NCBI RefSeq assembly: GCF_013387495.1
Contig: NZ_JABZEE010000046.1
Coordinates: forward strand, 1-64,000
Origin: Streptomyces sp. PKU-EA00015
Lineage (GTDB): Bacteria > Actinomycetota > Actinomycetes > Streptomycetales > Streptomycetaceae
DNA length: 64,000 nt
Direction of reading: 5' to 3'
Shown here: piece by piece, positions 44,089 through 53,190 of the stretch
How the letters are laid out: each line of letters opens with the position of its first letter
Position numbering within the stretch: the stretch's first letter is position 1
Translations under genes and position numbers: made by a program
The notes under the pieces: generated by a model
Database searches by the model: none
What the model saw: the letters and a program-made list of their open reading frames with translations, nothing else
Told to the model about the DNA's origin: nothing

Positions 44089-45767
44089 CGACCATCGTGC
44101 CTCCCGTGCCCGAGGCCCCGGAAGCCGCCGCCGTCACCGTGTCCGGTCCGCGCACCGCACCGGCGGCGTCCGGTTTCGTCCGGCCCGTCGTACGGTTCCG
44201 CAGCTCGCGGCCCGATCTGCTGCTCTGCGCCGCCCTGTTGTGCGTGATCATGGTCGTCCAGGGCTGGAACATCACCCACTTCCCCGCGCTCAGCGACGAC
44301 GAGGGCACCTACCTCGCCCAGGCGTGGGCCGTCCAGCAGGGCGACGGACTCGGCCACTACACGTACTGGTACGACCATCCTCCGCTCGGCTGGATCCAGA
44401 TCGCGTTCCTGACCTGGATCCCGTCGCTGATCGCACCCGAGTCGATGACCGTCGCCACGATGCGCTTCGCGATGCTCGTGGTCAGCGCGGTGTGCGCGGT
44501 GCTGCTGTACGTGCTGGCACGCCGGCTCTTCCTGCCGCGCTGGGCGGCGGGGCTCGCGATGCTGCTGTTCGGCCTCTCGCCGCTGGCGGTCGTCCTCCAG
44601 CGGGAGATCTTCCTCGACAACGTCGCGGTGATGTGGATGCTCCTGGCGTTCTGCCTGGCCGCATCCCCGAGCCGCCACCTGTGGCACCACTTCGCCGCGG
44701 GGCTCGCGGCGGCGACCTCGGTGCTCACCAAAGAAACGATGCTGCTGGTGCTGCCCGCGCTGCTGGTGACCATGTGGCGGCACAGCCACCGCGACACCCG
44801 CAAGTTCGCGGTGACCGGCGGGATCACCGCGTGCGTGCTGATCGGCCTGTCGTACCCGCTGTACGCGCTGCTCAACAGCGAGCTGTTCCCCGGCCCGGGC
44901 CATGTGTCGCTGATCGGCGGGATCACGTACCAGATGAGCCGGCCCGGCTCCGGCTTCATCCTCGACGAGGGCTCGGGCTCGCACGGGGTCCTCACGTCCT
45001 GGCTCTACTACGACACGGTCCTGCCGCTCGGCGGACTGGCCGGCGCCGCGCTGCTGCTGCTCACGCTGCGCTGGTCGGTGACGGCGCGGGCGCTGGCCGG
45101 CCCCGCGCTCGCGGTCGCGATCCTCGCGGCGGTGGCGATGCGCCCGTCGGGCTACCTCCCGGCGATGTACGTGATCCAGGCGCTGCCGTTCCTCGCGCTG
45201 GTCCTGGCAGGCGGCGCGGCCAGCGTGGCCCACGCGGTGCTGCGCCGGCCCGGGGGGCGTTTCAAGCCGCGGAGTGACTGGAATGTGCCGGACCGCCTCG
45301 TGAGAGGCGCGCGCATCGGCGTGGCCGCCCTGCTCGCGCTGGCCGCCACCGCGTACATCGCCCCCCGCTGGTACGACGGAAACCGCACCGCCCTCACCGT
45401 CGACGCCAACGCCCCCTACCGTGCCGCGGCCGCCTGGCTCCAGGACGAGGTGGACGACCCCGCCCGCACGAGGGTGCTCGTCGACGACGCCCTGTGGCTG
45501 GACCTCGTGCACGACGGCTTCACGCCCGGCACCGGCGCCATCTGGTTCTACAAGGCCGACCTCGACCCGGCCGTCACGAAGACCCTGCCCGGCGGCTGGC
45601 GGGACATCGACTACGTCGTCTCGTCCCCGACCGTGCGACGTGACGCGGTCGACCTGCCCACCGTGAAGTCCGCTCTGGAGCATTCGACGCCGGTCGCCGT
45701 GTTCGGCGAGGGCGAGGACCGTATCGAGATCCGCCGAGTCGGCCAGATCGCTGGAGGCCAATTGTGA
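44085..45767 (+). CDS. GT-C membrane glycosyltransferase (PMT/ArnT family)
   Basis: This 560-residue integral membrane enzyme has about eleven helices. The first outside loop has SDDEGTYLAQAWAVQQGDGLGHYTYWYDHPPLGW, whose Asp-Glu pair is the catalytic motif of polyprenyl-phosphate-sugar-dependent GT-C enzymes. A C-terminal outside domain of about 130 residues follows. It uses a lipid-linked sugar, very likely the product of the next gene. GTG overlaps at both ends (44085 and 45764) show tight coupling in a three-gene unit. Confidence 0.87.
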   Translation: MTTIVPPVPEAPEAAAVTVSGPRTAPAASGFVRPVVRFRSSRPDLLLCAALLCVIMVVQGWNITHFPALSDDEGTYLAQAWAVQQGDGLGHYTYWYDHPPLGWIQIAFLTWIPSLIAPESMTVATMRFAMLVVSAVCAVLLYVLARRLFLPRWAAGLAMLLFGLSPLAVVLQREIFLDNVAVMWMLLAFCLAASPSRHLWHHFAAGLAAATSVLTKETMLLVLPALLVTMWRHSHRDTRKFAVTGGITACVLIGLSYPLYALLNSELFPGPGHVSLIGGITYQMSRPGSGFILDEGSGSHGVLTSWLYYDTVLPLGGLAGAALLLLTLRWSVTARALAGPALAVAILAAVAMRPSGYLPAMYVIQALPFLALVLAGGAASVAHAVLRRPGGRFKPRSDWNVPDRLVRGARIGVAALLALAATAYIAPRWYDGNRTALTVDANAPYRAAAAWLQDEVDDPARTRVLVDDALWLDLVHDGFTPGTGAIWFYKADLDPAVTKTLPGGWRDIDYVVSSPTVRRDAVDLPTVKSALEHSTPVAVFGEGEDRIEIRRVGQIAGGQL

Positions 45768-46966
45768 CCACCCCCCGTACGGATGCCGGGGAACTCGGCG
45801 ACCCGGAGCTGAGTGCTGCCCAGGTCCCCGAGCCAGGCGCCGTCACCCTCGTGATCCCGACCTTCAACGAGTCCGGAAACATCCGCGAGTTGCTCCGCCG
45901 GCTCACCGAGTCCGTCCCCTCCCGGATGCCCTGCGAGGTCGTCTTCGTCGACGACTCGACCGACGACACGCCCGACGTGATCCGCGCCGCCGCTCAGGAC
46001 TGCCCCTTCCCGGTCTCCGTACTCCACCGCGACGAGCCGGCCGGCGGGCTCGGCGGCGCCGTCGTGGAGGGCATGAAGCAGGCGGGTTCCGACTGGATCG
46101 TGGTCATGGACGCCGACCTGCAGCATCCGCCCGCGCTCGTACCGGAGTTGGTGGCGGCGGGGGAGCGGGCGTCGGCCGACCTCGTCGTCGCCAGCCGGTA
46201 CATCAGGGGCGGCAGCCGCGAAGGTCTCGCCGGGGGCTACCGCATCGCCGTCTCCCGCGGCGCGACATGGCTGACCAAGGGCCTGTTCCCCGGGCGGCTG
46301 CGCGGCATCAGCGACCCGATGAGCGGCTTCTTCGCCATCCGCCGCAGCGTGGTGACCGCCGGCGTCCTGCGGCCGCTCGGCTACAAGATCCTGCTGGAGC
46401 TGGCCGTGCGCTGCCGGCCGGAGACGGTCGCGGAGGTGCCGTTCGTCTTCCAGGACCGGTTCGCCGGCGAGTCCAAGTCGACGGCCCGGGAAGGGATGCG
46501 GTTCCTCGGCCACCTCGTCGGGCTGCGCACCGCGTCGCGCGTGGCACGGATGATCGCGTTCGGCCTGATCGGGCTCACCGGCTTCGTACCGAACCTGCTG
46601 GCACTGCACCTCCTGACCGCTGCGGGCATGCACTACCTGCCGGCCGAGATCGTGGCCAACCAGTTCGGGGTCGTCTGGAACTTCCTCCTCATCGAGGTGC
46701 TTCTCTTCCGCGACCGCCGCCGTCACCGGCACTGGGCGGACCGCGTCTGCCGGTTCGTCCTGCTCGCCAACGCCGATCTGCTGCTGCGCATCCCGCTCAT
46801 CGCCCTGTTCGTCGGCCGGCTGGACATGGCGGTGCTGCCCGCGACCGCGCTGGCGCTGCTGACCACGTTCGTGCTGCGGTTCGCGGCGACGGAGGCGCTG
46901 GTCTACCTGCCGCGCAGGAGGAACGCACCGGGTGCCGCCCGACCCGGCGCACGCGTCAGCCCCTGA
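45764..46966 (+). CDS. polyprenyl-phosphate mannose/glucose synthase with GtrA domain
   Basis: This 400-residue fusion has a DPMS-type GT2 domain (about 20-250) with LVIPTFNESGNIRELLRRL, VFVDDSTDDT, VMDADLQHPP and DPMSGFFAIRR. A GtrA-like four-helix membrane domain (about 265-390) with FGLIGLTGFVPNLLALHLL and VVWNFLLIEVLLFRD follows. It makes polyprenyl-phosphate-sugar and may flip it. The product is the likely donor for the GT-C enzyme upstream. Confidence 0.9.
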   Translation: MTTPRTDAGELGDPELSAAQVPEPGAVTLVIPTFNESGNIRELLRRLTESVPSRMPCEVVFVDDSTDDTPDVIRAAAQDCPFPVSVLHRDEPAGGLGGAVVEGMKQAGSDWIVVMDADLQHPPALVPELVAAGERASADLVVASRYIRGGSREGLAGGYRIAVSRGATWLTKGLFPGRLRGISDPMSGFFAIRRSVVTAGVLRPLGYKILLELAVRCRPETVAEVPFVFQDRFAGESKSTAREGMRFLGHLVGLRTASRVARMIAFGLIGLTGFVPNLLALHLLTAAGMHYLPAEIVANQFGVVWNFLLIEVLLFRDRRRHRHWADRVCRFVLLANADLLLRIPLIALFVGRLDMAVLPATALALLTTFVLRFAATEALVYLPRRRNAPGAARPGARVSP

Positions 46967-46995
46967 CAGAGAGCCGCACGGAAGGAACGGACCTC

Positions 46996-49419
46996 ATGCC
47001 ACCACCATTTCGGAACTCGTCCCCGCGCAGACGCCGCACCGCCCTGCTCGCGGTCGGCGCCATGACCACGGCCCTGCTCGTCTCCGCGCCGCAGTCGGCG
47101 CAGGCGGGCCCGCCCAACCTGATCTCCAATCCCGGCTTCGAGACGGCCGGCACCGGCGACATGCCGGCCTGCTGGTCCAAGTCCGGCTGGGGCGACAACG
47201 ACTTCTCCTTCGAGACCGTCGCCGACGCCCACTCCGGCTCGAAGGCGATGAAGGTCTCGCTGACGCGCCGCGTCGACGGCGACCGCAAGGCGCTGATCAC
47301 CGAGAACACGACCTGCGCGCCGACGGTCACGCCCGAGAGGCAGTACGACCTCTCCCTCTGGTACAAGTCCACGACTCCCGACACGTCGATCACTCTCTTC
47401 CGGCGTGACACGACGGCGGGCTGGCAGTACTGGACCGACCTCAAGACCCTGGACATGAGCGCCGGTTACCAGCGCGCCGAGGTCCGTACCCCCGCCGTCC
47501 CGCCCGGCACCGACAAGATCGCCTGGGGTGTGTCGGTGTACGGGACCGGCTCGGTCACGACCGACGACCACGTGATGGAGGAGGTGTCCGTCCCCGCGCC
47601 CGCACCGCAGTGCACGGGCACCCCCGAGGAGTGCCTCAAGGGCCGCTGGGACGTCCTGCCCGTGAAGAACCCGGTGCGCTCCATGCACTCGGTCGTGATG
47701 CACAACAGCAAGGTGCTCGTCATCGCGGGCTCGGGCAACGACCCGGCGCAGTTCGCGGCGGGCACGTTCACCTCCGCGGTGTACGACCCGGCGAAGGGCA
47801 CGTTCCGTACGATCCCCACGCCCGTCGACATGTTCTGCGCGGGCCATGTGCAGCTCCAGGACGGCAAGATCCTGATCATGAGCGGCAACAAGGGCTATCC
47901 GTCCGCCGACGGGAGGATCGGCTACCAGGGCCTGAAGGACTCGTTCGTCTTCGACCCCGAGACCGAGACCTACACCCGTACGAACGACATGCACGACGGC
48001 CACTGGTACCCCTCGGCGACGATCCTCGGCAACGGCGACGTCATCTCCTTCGGCGGCCTGAAGCAGGACTCCACCGGCAACGTGACCGCCGAGAAGTTCT
48101 CCGCCGCGCAGAACAAGTGGCTGCCGATCAACGAGGTCAAGCAGACCTGGTCGTACTGGGGCCTGTACCCGTCGATGATCCTCATGCAGGACGGCCGGCT
48201 CTTCTACTCCGGCAGCCACACCTTCGGCAACGGCACGCCCGGCACCGGCGCCTCCATCTACGACTACGAGGCCAACACCGTCACCGACGTCCCGGGCCTG
48301 CAGGCCAAGGACGTGCGTGACCAGTCCGCCAGCGTGCTGCTGCCGCCCGCGCAGGACCAGCGGGTGCTGACGATGGGCGGCGGCAACATCAACACGAATC
48401 CGGCCGCCAACCGGTACACCGACATCATCGACCTCAAGCAGCCCGACCCGGCCTACGTGCACGGACCGTTGCTGCCGCAGGGCGAGGTCGACCAGGGCCA
48501 GGGACGGCGTCCGCAGACCGGCGCCGAGGGCAAGATGTACGTCTCCGCGGTGCTCCTGCCGGACGGGAAGGTCTTCGAGACGGGCGGCGCGCTGCACGAC
48601 CGTGCCGACCCGGTGTACGAGGCGTCCTTCTTCGACCCGGTGACGAACACCTACGAGGCGGGCCTCGCGACGGACCCGGTCCCGCGCGGCTACCACTCGT
48701 CGTCGTTCCTGCTCCCGGACGGCCGGGTGATGTCGGTCGGCGACAACCCGGGCAACGGCACGTACAACCACAACGTGTCCCTCTACACGCCGCCGTACCT
48801 GCTCAAGGGCGCGCGTCCGCAGATCACGTCGCTGATCGACGGGGAGTGGACGTACGGCGACACGCAGCGGATCACGGTGGACCGCCCGATCGCCAAGGCG
48901 GAGCTGATCCGCCCGGCGGCGGTGACGCACTCGTCCGACCCGAACCAGCGCTTCGTGGACCTGCCGATGACCGTCGACGGCAACAACGTCGACCTGAACG
49001 TCACCAGCAACCCGAACCTGGCGCCGCCGGGCTGGTACATGCTGTTCGCCGTCGACGCGAACGGGGTGCCGTCGGTGGCGAAGTGGGTGCGCCTCGGTGG
49101 CCCGGCGGCGATGGCCGCGGACGCGCCGTCGGCACATGTGCACTCCTTCGCCGACGCGCCGGCCAAGGCGCCGAGGAAGCCGCTGGAGAAGCGGAGTTCG
49201 GCGCCGGTGAGCGCGCAGATCGCGGGATGCGACCGGCACTACGGGAGTGCGGGTGTCTGCGTGCCGACCGTCTTCCCGAAGACCGTGGGGCGGACGACGG
49301 CGGCACGCTGCGCGTGGCTGAAGGCGCACGACTACGGCCGGCTGACGGTGAACGGCGCGGACGACCCGCTGCGCCTCGACCCGAACCGGGACGGGGTGGC
49401 GTGCGGAAAGGGGACATGA
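46996..49419 (+). CDS. secreted galactose-oxidase-like copper radical oxidase (GlxA-type)
   Basis: This 807-residue exported enzyme has a signal peptide (1-36), a carbohydrate-binding-like beta domain (about 40-200), a kelch propeller (about 215-600) and a DUF1929 cap (to about 690). A small Cys-rich, Asp-rich C-terminal domain resembling excalibur follows. All copper-radical residues are present: Cys281 and Tyr338 (thioether pair), axial Tyr566, and His567 and His645. It should oxidise a primary alcohol of a glycan to an aldehyde with release of H2O2. S. coelicolor GlxA acts with CslA on the hyphal-tip glycan. This enzyme has extra N- and C-domains. GGAAGGA precedes ATG 46996. Confidence 0.9.
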   Translation: MPPPFRNSSPRRRRTALLAVGAMTTALLVSAPQSAQAGPPNLISNPGFETAGTGDMPACWSKSGWGDNDFSFETVADAHSGSKAMKVSLTRRVDGDRKALITENTTCAPTVTPERQYDLSLWYKSTTPDTSITLFRRDTTAGWQYWTDLKTLDMSAGYQRAEVRTPAVPPGTDKIAWGVSVYGTGSVTTDDHVMEEVSVPAPAPQCTGTPEECLKGRWDVLPVKNPVRSMHSVVMHNSKVLVIAGSGNDPAQFAAGTFTSAVYDPAKGTFRTIPTPVDMFCAGHVQLQDGKILIMSGNKGYPSADGRIGYQGLKDSFVFDPETETYTRTNDMHDGHWYPSATILGNGDVISFGGLKQDSTGNVTAEKFSAAQNKWLPINEVKQTWSYWGLYPSMILMQDGRLFYSGSHTFGNGTPGTGASIYDYEANTVTDVPGLQAKDVRDQSASVLLPPAQDQRVLTMGGGNINTNPAANRYTDIIDLKQPDPAYVHGPLLPQGEVDQGQGRRPQTGAEGKMYVSAVLLPDGKVFETGGALHDRADPVYEASFFDPVTNTYEAGLATDPVPRGYHSSSFLLPDGRVMSVGDNPGNGTYNHNVSLYTPPYLLKGARPQITSLIDGEWTYGDTQRITVDRPIAKAELIRPAAVTHSSDPNQRFVDLPMTVDGNNVDLNVTSNPNLAPPGWYMLFAVDANGVPSVAKWVRLGGPAAMAADAPSAHVHSFADAPAKAPRKPLEKRSSAPVSAQIAGCDRHYGSAGVCVPTVFPKTVGRTTAARCAWLKAHDYGRLTVNGADDPLRLDPNRDGVACGKGT

Positions 49420-49524
49420 GGCGGTAACGGGGATCCGCCGCGGTCCGGGGGCTGCTGCCCTCGGACCGTCCGGCCGAGAGGACCACGCGCGGTCGTGCCA
49501 CCGCACTCCCTTGCCCGACCCGCG

Positions 49525-50130
49525 CTAGTGGAGGCGTACCCCGCCCTTCAGCGCCCGCAGCGTACGGTCGGTCAGCTCGACCGGATCGTCCTGGTGACCG
49601 TGCTCCGCCCAGTGGAGGATCACCTCGCGCAGCGCCGCCAGCACCGTCGCCGTGAGCACCCGTACCTCCAGGTCGTCGCGGTGACGCCCGGTGCGGTCGG
49701 CCACCGCGTGGGCCAGCAGCCCGCCGGTGGTGGCCAGGTTCTCGGACATCCGGGCGCGGACCGCCGGGATCTCCGCCATCAGCCGCGTGCGCTGGACGAA
49801 GTCCTCGCGGTCGTCCTCGACGACGGTCCGCACCGCGTCCGTCACGACGGCCCGCAGGGACTCCAGGGCGTCCTCCCCGGTGTCGGGCCTCGCCCGCAGC
49901 CGCTCCTCCAGCGCCGGGCCGTATGCGTCGCCGACGACGATGTCCTCCTTGGCGGGGAAGTAGCGGACAACCGTGGACGCGGACACCTCCGCGGCCGCCG
50001 CGATCTGCTCGATCGTCGTCGCGTGGTACCCCTGCTCGGCGATCAGGCGGTACGCGGCGCGGCGGATCGCGGTCCGCGTCTTGAGCTTCTTGCGCTCACG
50101 CAGGCCCGGGCGCGGCTCGGCCGGCCTCAC
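49525..50130 (-). CDS. TetR-family transcriptional regulator
   Basis: This 201-residue repressor has the N-terminal helix-turn-helix (TRTAIRRAAYRLIAEQGYHATTIEQIAAAAEVSASTVVRYFPAKEDIV) and a helical ligand domain. Start GTG 50130 overlaps the hemolysin III stop by GTGA. The repressor therefore belongs to the same transcript and probably represses it through the palindrome at 50814-50837. The ligand is unknown. Confidence 0.9.
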   Translation of the reverse strand: MRPAEPRPGLRERKKLKTRTAIRRAAYRLIAEQGYHATTIEQIAAAAEVSASTVVRYFPAKEDIVVGDAYGPALEERLRARPDTGEDALESLRAVVTDAVRTVVEDDREDFVQRTRLMAEIPAVRARMSENLATTGGLLAHAVADRTGRHRDDLEVRVLTATVLAALREVILHWAEHGHQDDPVELTDRTLRALKGGVRLH

Positions 50131-50813
50131 GAGTGCTGGTACGCCACCAGCGAGATCCCCACGTAGTGGACGATGAACGCCGCGAGCGTGAGGGAGTGGA
50201 AGACCTCGTGGAAGCCGAACCAGTGCGGTGAGGGGTTCGGGCGCTTCATCCCGTAGATCACGCCGCCCGCGCTGTAGAGCAGCCCGCCGACGATGATCAG
50301 CACCAGGACGGCGACCCCGCCCTCCCGCAGGAAGTCGGGCAGGAAGAACACGGCGGCCCAGCCCATCGCGATGTAACAGGGCGTGTACAGCCAGCGCGGG
50401 GCGCCGACCCAGAACACCCGGAAGGCGATGCCCGCCAGCGCCGCCGCCCACACCGCCCACAGCAGCACCCGGCCGGTGGAGTCGGGCAGCAGGAGCAGGG
50501 TGAGCGGGGTATAGGTGCCCGCGATGATCAGGAAGATGTTCGCGTGGTCGAGCCGGCGCAGTACGGCGGTGGCCCGCGGTCCCCAGGTGCCCCGGTGGTA
50601 GAGCGCGCTGACGCCGAACAGCAGGCAGGCGGTCAGGACGTAGATCGCGCAGGCTACCCGTCCGCGGGTCGAGTCGGCGAGCGCGATGAGGACCACGCCG
50701 GCGATCAGGACGGCGGGGAACATCCCGGCGTGCAGCCAGCCTCGCAGCCTCGGCTTCACCGGCGGTGGGTCCATCTCCGTCACTTCGGGCGAGGCTGCAG
50801 TCATGCCCGGCAT
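50127..50813 (-). CDS. hemolysin III family (PAQR/TrhA) membrane protein
   Basis: This 228-residue protein has seven membrane helices. Family motifs include YHRGTWGPRATAVLRRLDHANIFLIIAGTYTPLTLLLL, YTPCYIAMGW and the C-terminal HWFGFHEVFHSLTLAAFIVHY with metal-type histidines. Bacterial members affect membrane-lipid balance, and the hemolysin name is historic. ATG 50813 adjoins the operator, so the mRNA may be leaderless. ATG 50804 is an alternative. It is first in a two-gene unit with its TetR regulator. Confidence 0.9.
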   Translation of the reverse strand: MPGMTAASPEVTEMDPPPVKPRLRGWLHAGMFPAVLIAGVVLIALADSTRGRVACAIYVLTACLLFGVSALYHRGTWGPRATAVLRRLDHANIFLIIAGTYTPLTLLLLPDSTGRVLLWAVWAAALAGIAFRVFWVGAPRWLYTPCYIAMGWAAVFFLPDFLREGGVAVLVLIIVGGLLYSAGGVIYGMKRPNPSPHWFGFHEVFHSLTLAAFIVHYVGISLVAYQHS

Positions 50814-50837
50814 GTTACCTACGCGCCCGTAGGTAAC
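50814..50837. promoter_or_regulatory. perfect TetR-type operator palindrome
   Basis: GTTACCTACG and its exact complement CGTAGGTAAC are separated by 4 bases and abut the hemolysin III ATG. On the minus strand TAGGTA lies 3-8 bases before the ATG and could be the -10 box of a leaderless promoter. Bound TetR would cover it. Confidence 0.75.
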
Positions 50838-50844
50838 GGGACGG

Positions 50845-50880
50845 AGTGGCCATGCTCACGCATCAGTGGCCATGCTCACG
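50845..50880 (+). repeat. 16-bp direct repeat upstream of PEP carboxykinase gene
   Basis: AGTGGCCATGCTCACG occurs at 50845-50860 and again at 50865-50880, a 20-bp period that puts both copies on one helical face. It lies about 150 bases before pckG, so it could be a regulator site or a local duplication. Confidence 0.5.
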
Positions 50881-51030
50881 TGAGGGGCCCTCTGGACATA
50901 TGGGCACTCGGGACCGATGATCAGATGAGTGCGGTCGGCACCGGATGAGCGCCAGCCACAAGTAGGCCGAAGCATCCGGGTCGCAGCCCCCACGGGGCAA
51001 CAACCCATATCCCCTCATTTAGGAGCGATC

Positions 51031-52848
51031 GTGGCGCGCGACATCGCGGCTCCCCTGCCCACCAACCACCAGAAACTGATCGCCTGGGTCGACGAGATCG
51101 CGGCGATCACGCAGCCGGACGAGATCGTCTGGTGCGACGGCTCGGAAGCCGAGTACGACCGGCTGTGCGAGGAACTGGTGGCCAAGGGGACCTTCAGGAA
51201 ACTGGACCCGATCAAGCGCCCGAACTCGTACTACGCCGCGTCCGACCCCACCGACGTCGCCCGCGTCGAGGACCGCACCTTCATCTGCTCCGAGAAGGAG
51301 GCGGACGCCGGCCCGACGAACCACTGGAAGGCCCCGGCGGAGATGAAGGAGATCTTCGCTGGGGAAAAGGGGATCTTCCGCGGCTCGATGAAGGGCCGGA
51401 CGATGTACGTCGTCCCCTTCTGCATGGGCCCCCTGGGTTCGCCGCTGTCCGCGATCGGCGTCGAGATCACCGACTCCGCCTACGTCGCGGTCTCCATGCG
51501 CACCATGACCCGCATGGGACAGCCGGTCCTCGACGAGCTCGGCACCGACGGCTTCTTCGTCAGGGCGGTCCACACGCTGGGCGCGCCGCTCCAGGAGGGC
51601 CAGGAGGACGTTCCGTGGCCGTGCAACTCCACCAAGTACATCTCGCACTTCCCCGAGACCCGTGAGATCTGGTCGTACGGCTCCGGCTACGGCGGCAACG
51701 CCCTGCTCGGCAAGAAGTGCTACGCCCTGCGCATCGCCTCCGTCATGGCCCGTGACGAGGGCTGGCTCGCCGAGCACATGCTGATCCTCAAGCTGACCCC
51801 GCCGCAGGGCGAGTCGAAGTACGTCGCCGCCGCGTTCCCGTCCGCCTGCGGCAAGACGAACCTCGCCATGCTGGAGCCCACGATCTCCGGCTGGACGGTC
51901 GAGACGATCGGCGACGACATCGCCTGGATGCGCTTCGGCGAGGACGGCCGTCTCTACGCGATCAACCCCGAGGCCGGCTTCTTCGGAGTCGCGCCCGGCA
52001 CCGGCGAGCACACCAACGCCAACGCCATGAAGACCCTGTGGGGCAACGCGGTCTTCACCAACGTCGCCCTCACCGACGACAGCGACGTGTGGTGGGAGGG
52101 GATGACCGAGGAGGAGCCGAAGCACCTCACGGACTGGAAGGGCAACGACTGGACTCCGGACTCGCAGACCCCGGCCGCCCACCCCAACGCCCGCTTCACC
52201 GTCCCCGCGTCGCAGTGCCCGATCATCGCGCCGGAGTGGGAGGACCCCAAGGGCGTGCCGATCTCGGCGATCCTCTTCGGCGGCCGCCGCGCCTCCGCCG
52301 TCCCGCTGGTGACCGAGTCCTTCGACTGGCAGCACGGCGTCTTCCTCGGCGCGAACGTCGCCTCCGAGAAGACCGCCGCCGCCGAGGGCAAGGTCGGCGA
52401 GCTGCGCCGCGACCCGTTCGCCATGCTGCCGTTCTGCGGCTACAACATGGGCGACTACATGGCCCACTGGATCAAGGTCGGCAAGAGCGCGGACCAGTCC
52501 AAGCTGCCGAAGATCTACTACGTGAACTGGTTCCGCAAGAACGACGCGGGCAAGTTCGTCTGGCCCGGCTTCGGCGAGAACAGCCGCGTCCTGAAGTGGA
52601 TCGTGGAGCGCCTGGAGGGCAAGGCCGAGGGCGTCGAGACCCCCATCGGCATCCTGCCGACGCGTGACGCGCTCGACACCGAGGGCCTGGACCTGCCCGA
52701 GGAGGACCTCGACTTCCTGCTCAAGGTCGACGCCGACGTGTGGCGCGAGGAGGCCGCCCTGGTCCCCGAGCACCTCAACACCTTCGGCGACCACACGCCC
52801 AAGGAGCTGTGGGACGAGTACCGCGCGCTGGTTTCCCGCCTGGGCTGA
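51031..52848 (+). CDS. pckG: GTP-dependent phosphoenolpyruvate carboxykinase
   Basis: This 605-residue enzyme makes phosphoenolpyruvate from oxaloacetate and GTP, linking the TCA cycle to gluconeogenesis. AFPSACGKTNLAM holds the P-loop with reactive Cys273, Lys275 and Thr276. WCDGSEAEY, RTMTRMGQPVL and FPETREIWSYGSGYGGNALLGKK are GTP-type motifs. Length matches the family (about 600-620). I chose GTG 51031 with AGGAG at 51021-51025, since the longer frame upstream lacks homology. The long leader and the direct repeat at 50845 hint at regulated expression. Confidence 0.96.
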   Translation: MARDIAAPLPTNHQKLIAWVDEIAAITQPDEIVWCDGSEAEYDRLCEELVAKGTFRKLDPIKRPNSYYAASDPTDVARVEDRTFICSEKEADAGPTNHWKAPAEMKEIFAGEKGIFRGSMKGRTMYVVPFCMGPLGSPLSAIGVEITDSAYVAVSMRTMTRMGQPVLDELGTDGFFVRAVHTLGAPLQEGQEDVPWPCNSTKYISHFPETREIWSYGSGYGGNALLGKKCYALRIASVMARDEGWLAEHMLILKLTPPQGESKYVAAAFPSACGKTNLAMLEPTISGWTVETIGDDIAWMRFGEDGRLYAINPEAGFFGVAPGTGEHTNANAMKTLWGNAVFTNVALTDDSDVWWEGMTEEEPKHLTDWKGNDWTPDSQTPAAHPNARFTVPASQCPIIAPEWEDPKGVPISAILFGGRRASAVPLVTESFDWQHGVFLGANVASEKTAAAEGKVGELRRDPFAMLPFCGYNMGDYMAHWIKVGKSADQSKLPKIYYVNWFRKNDAGKFVWPGFGENSRVLKWIVERLEGKAEGVETPIGILPTRDALDTEGLDLPEEDLDFLLKVDADVWREEAALVPEHLNTFGDHTPKELWDEYRALVSRLG

Positions 52849-52857
52849 GCCGTTCCC

Positions 52858-52897
52858 GGCCGGGGCCCCCGTACGACGGCGTACGGGGGCCCCGGCC
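52858..52897 (+). terminator. 17-bp hairpin terminator with TTT tail after pckG
   Basis: GGCCGGGGCCCCCGTAC and its perfect complement surround a GACGGC loop 10 bases after the pckG stop, followed by TTT. This is one of the best intrinsic terminators in the window. Confidence 0.88.
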
Positions 52898-52949
52898 TTT
52901 CGCGTCCGACGCCGGTCACCGTTGACGAAGACGGGCGGATCCCCGTGAC

Positions 52950-53190
52950 TCGCGCGAAAGAGCGTGATGGCCGGGGTGAGTGAGATTCTGCTCGTCACCA
53001 CCCCTGGAGACCCGTACCCGTTCCGCCGGTTGCTCGGAGACGGAAGACAACTGGCCCTGCGACTGCAATACATGGCGCAAGAGCGTCCGCAAGGAATCGC
53101 CCAGGCTCTTGTTCCGGCTCCGGGAACTGGCCCAGCCGCTGCGCAGGAGTGGTTACGGCAACTATCCGTTGGGACTTTTGGAGGACTTCC
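52950..53190 (+). pseudogene. rmlA: decayed glucose-1-phosphate thymidylyltransferase (rmlA remnant)
   Basis: The frame from 52964 reads MAGVSEILLVTTP, then RRLLGDGRQLALRLQYMAQE and QGIAQAL, matching the N-terminal third of RmlA (known forms: LAGIREILIITTPED, LLGDGSQWG, DGLAQAF). About 20 codons later another frame reads RELAQPLRRSGYGNYPLGLLE (53120-53182), matching the RmlA C-terminus. The middle of the enzyme and the original N-terminal GGSGTRL loop are missing or scrambled. The enzyme would have made dTDP-glucose. It is a relic produced by deletion and frameshift. Confidence 0.72.

Noticed and set aside
50127..50813. Hemolysin III as a virulence toxin
   Set aside because: The sequence is a PAQR/TrhA membrane protein. 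The haemolysis name is historic and does not imply toxicity.
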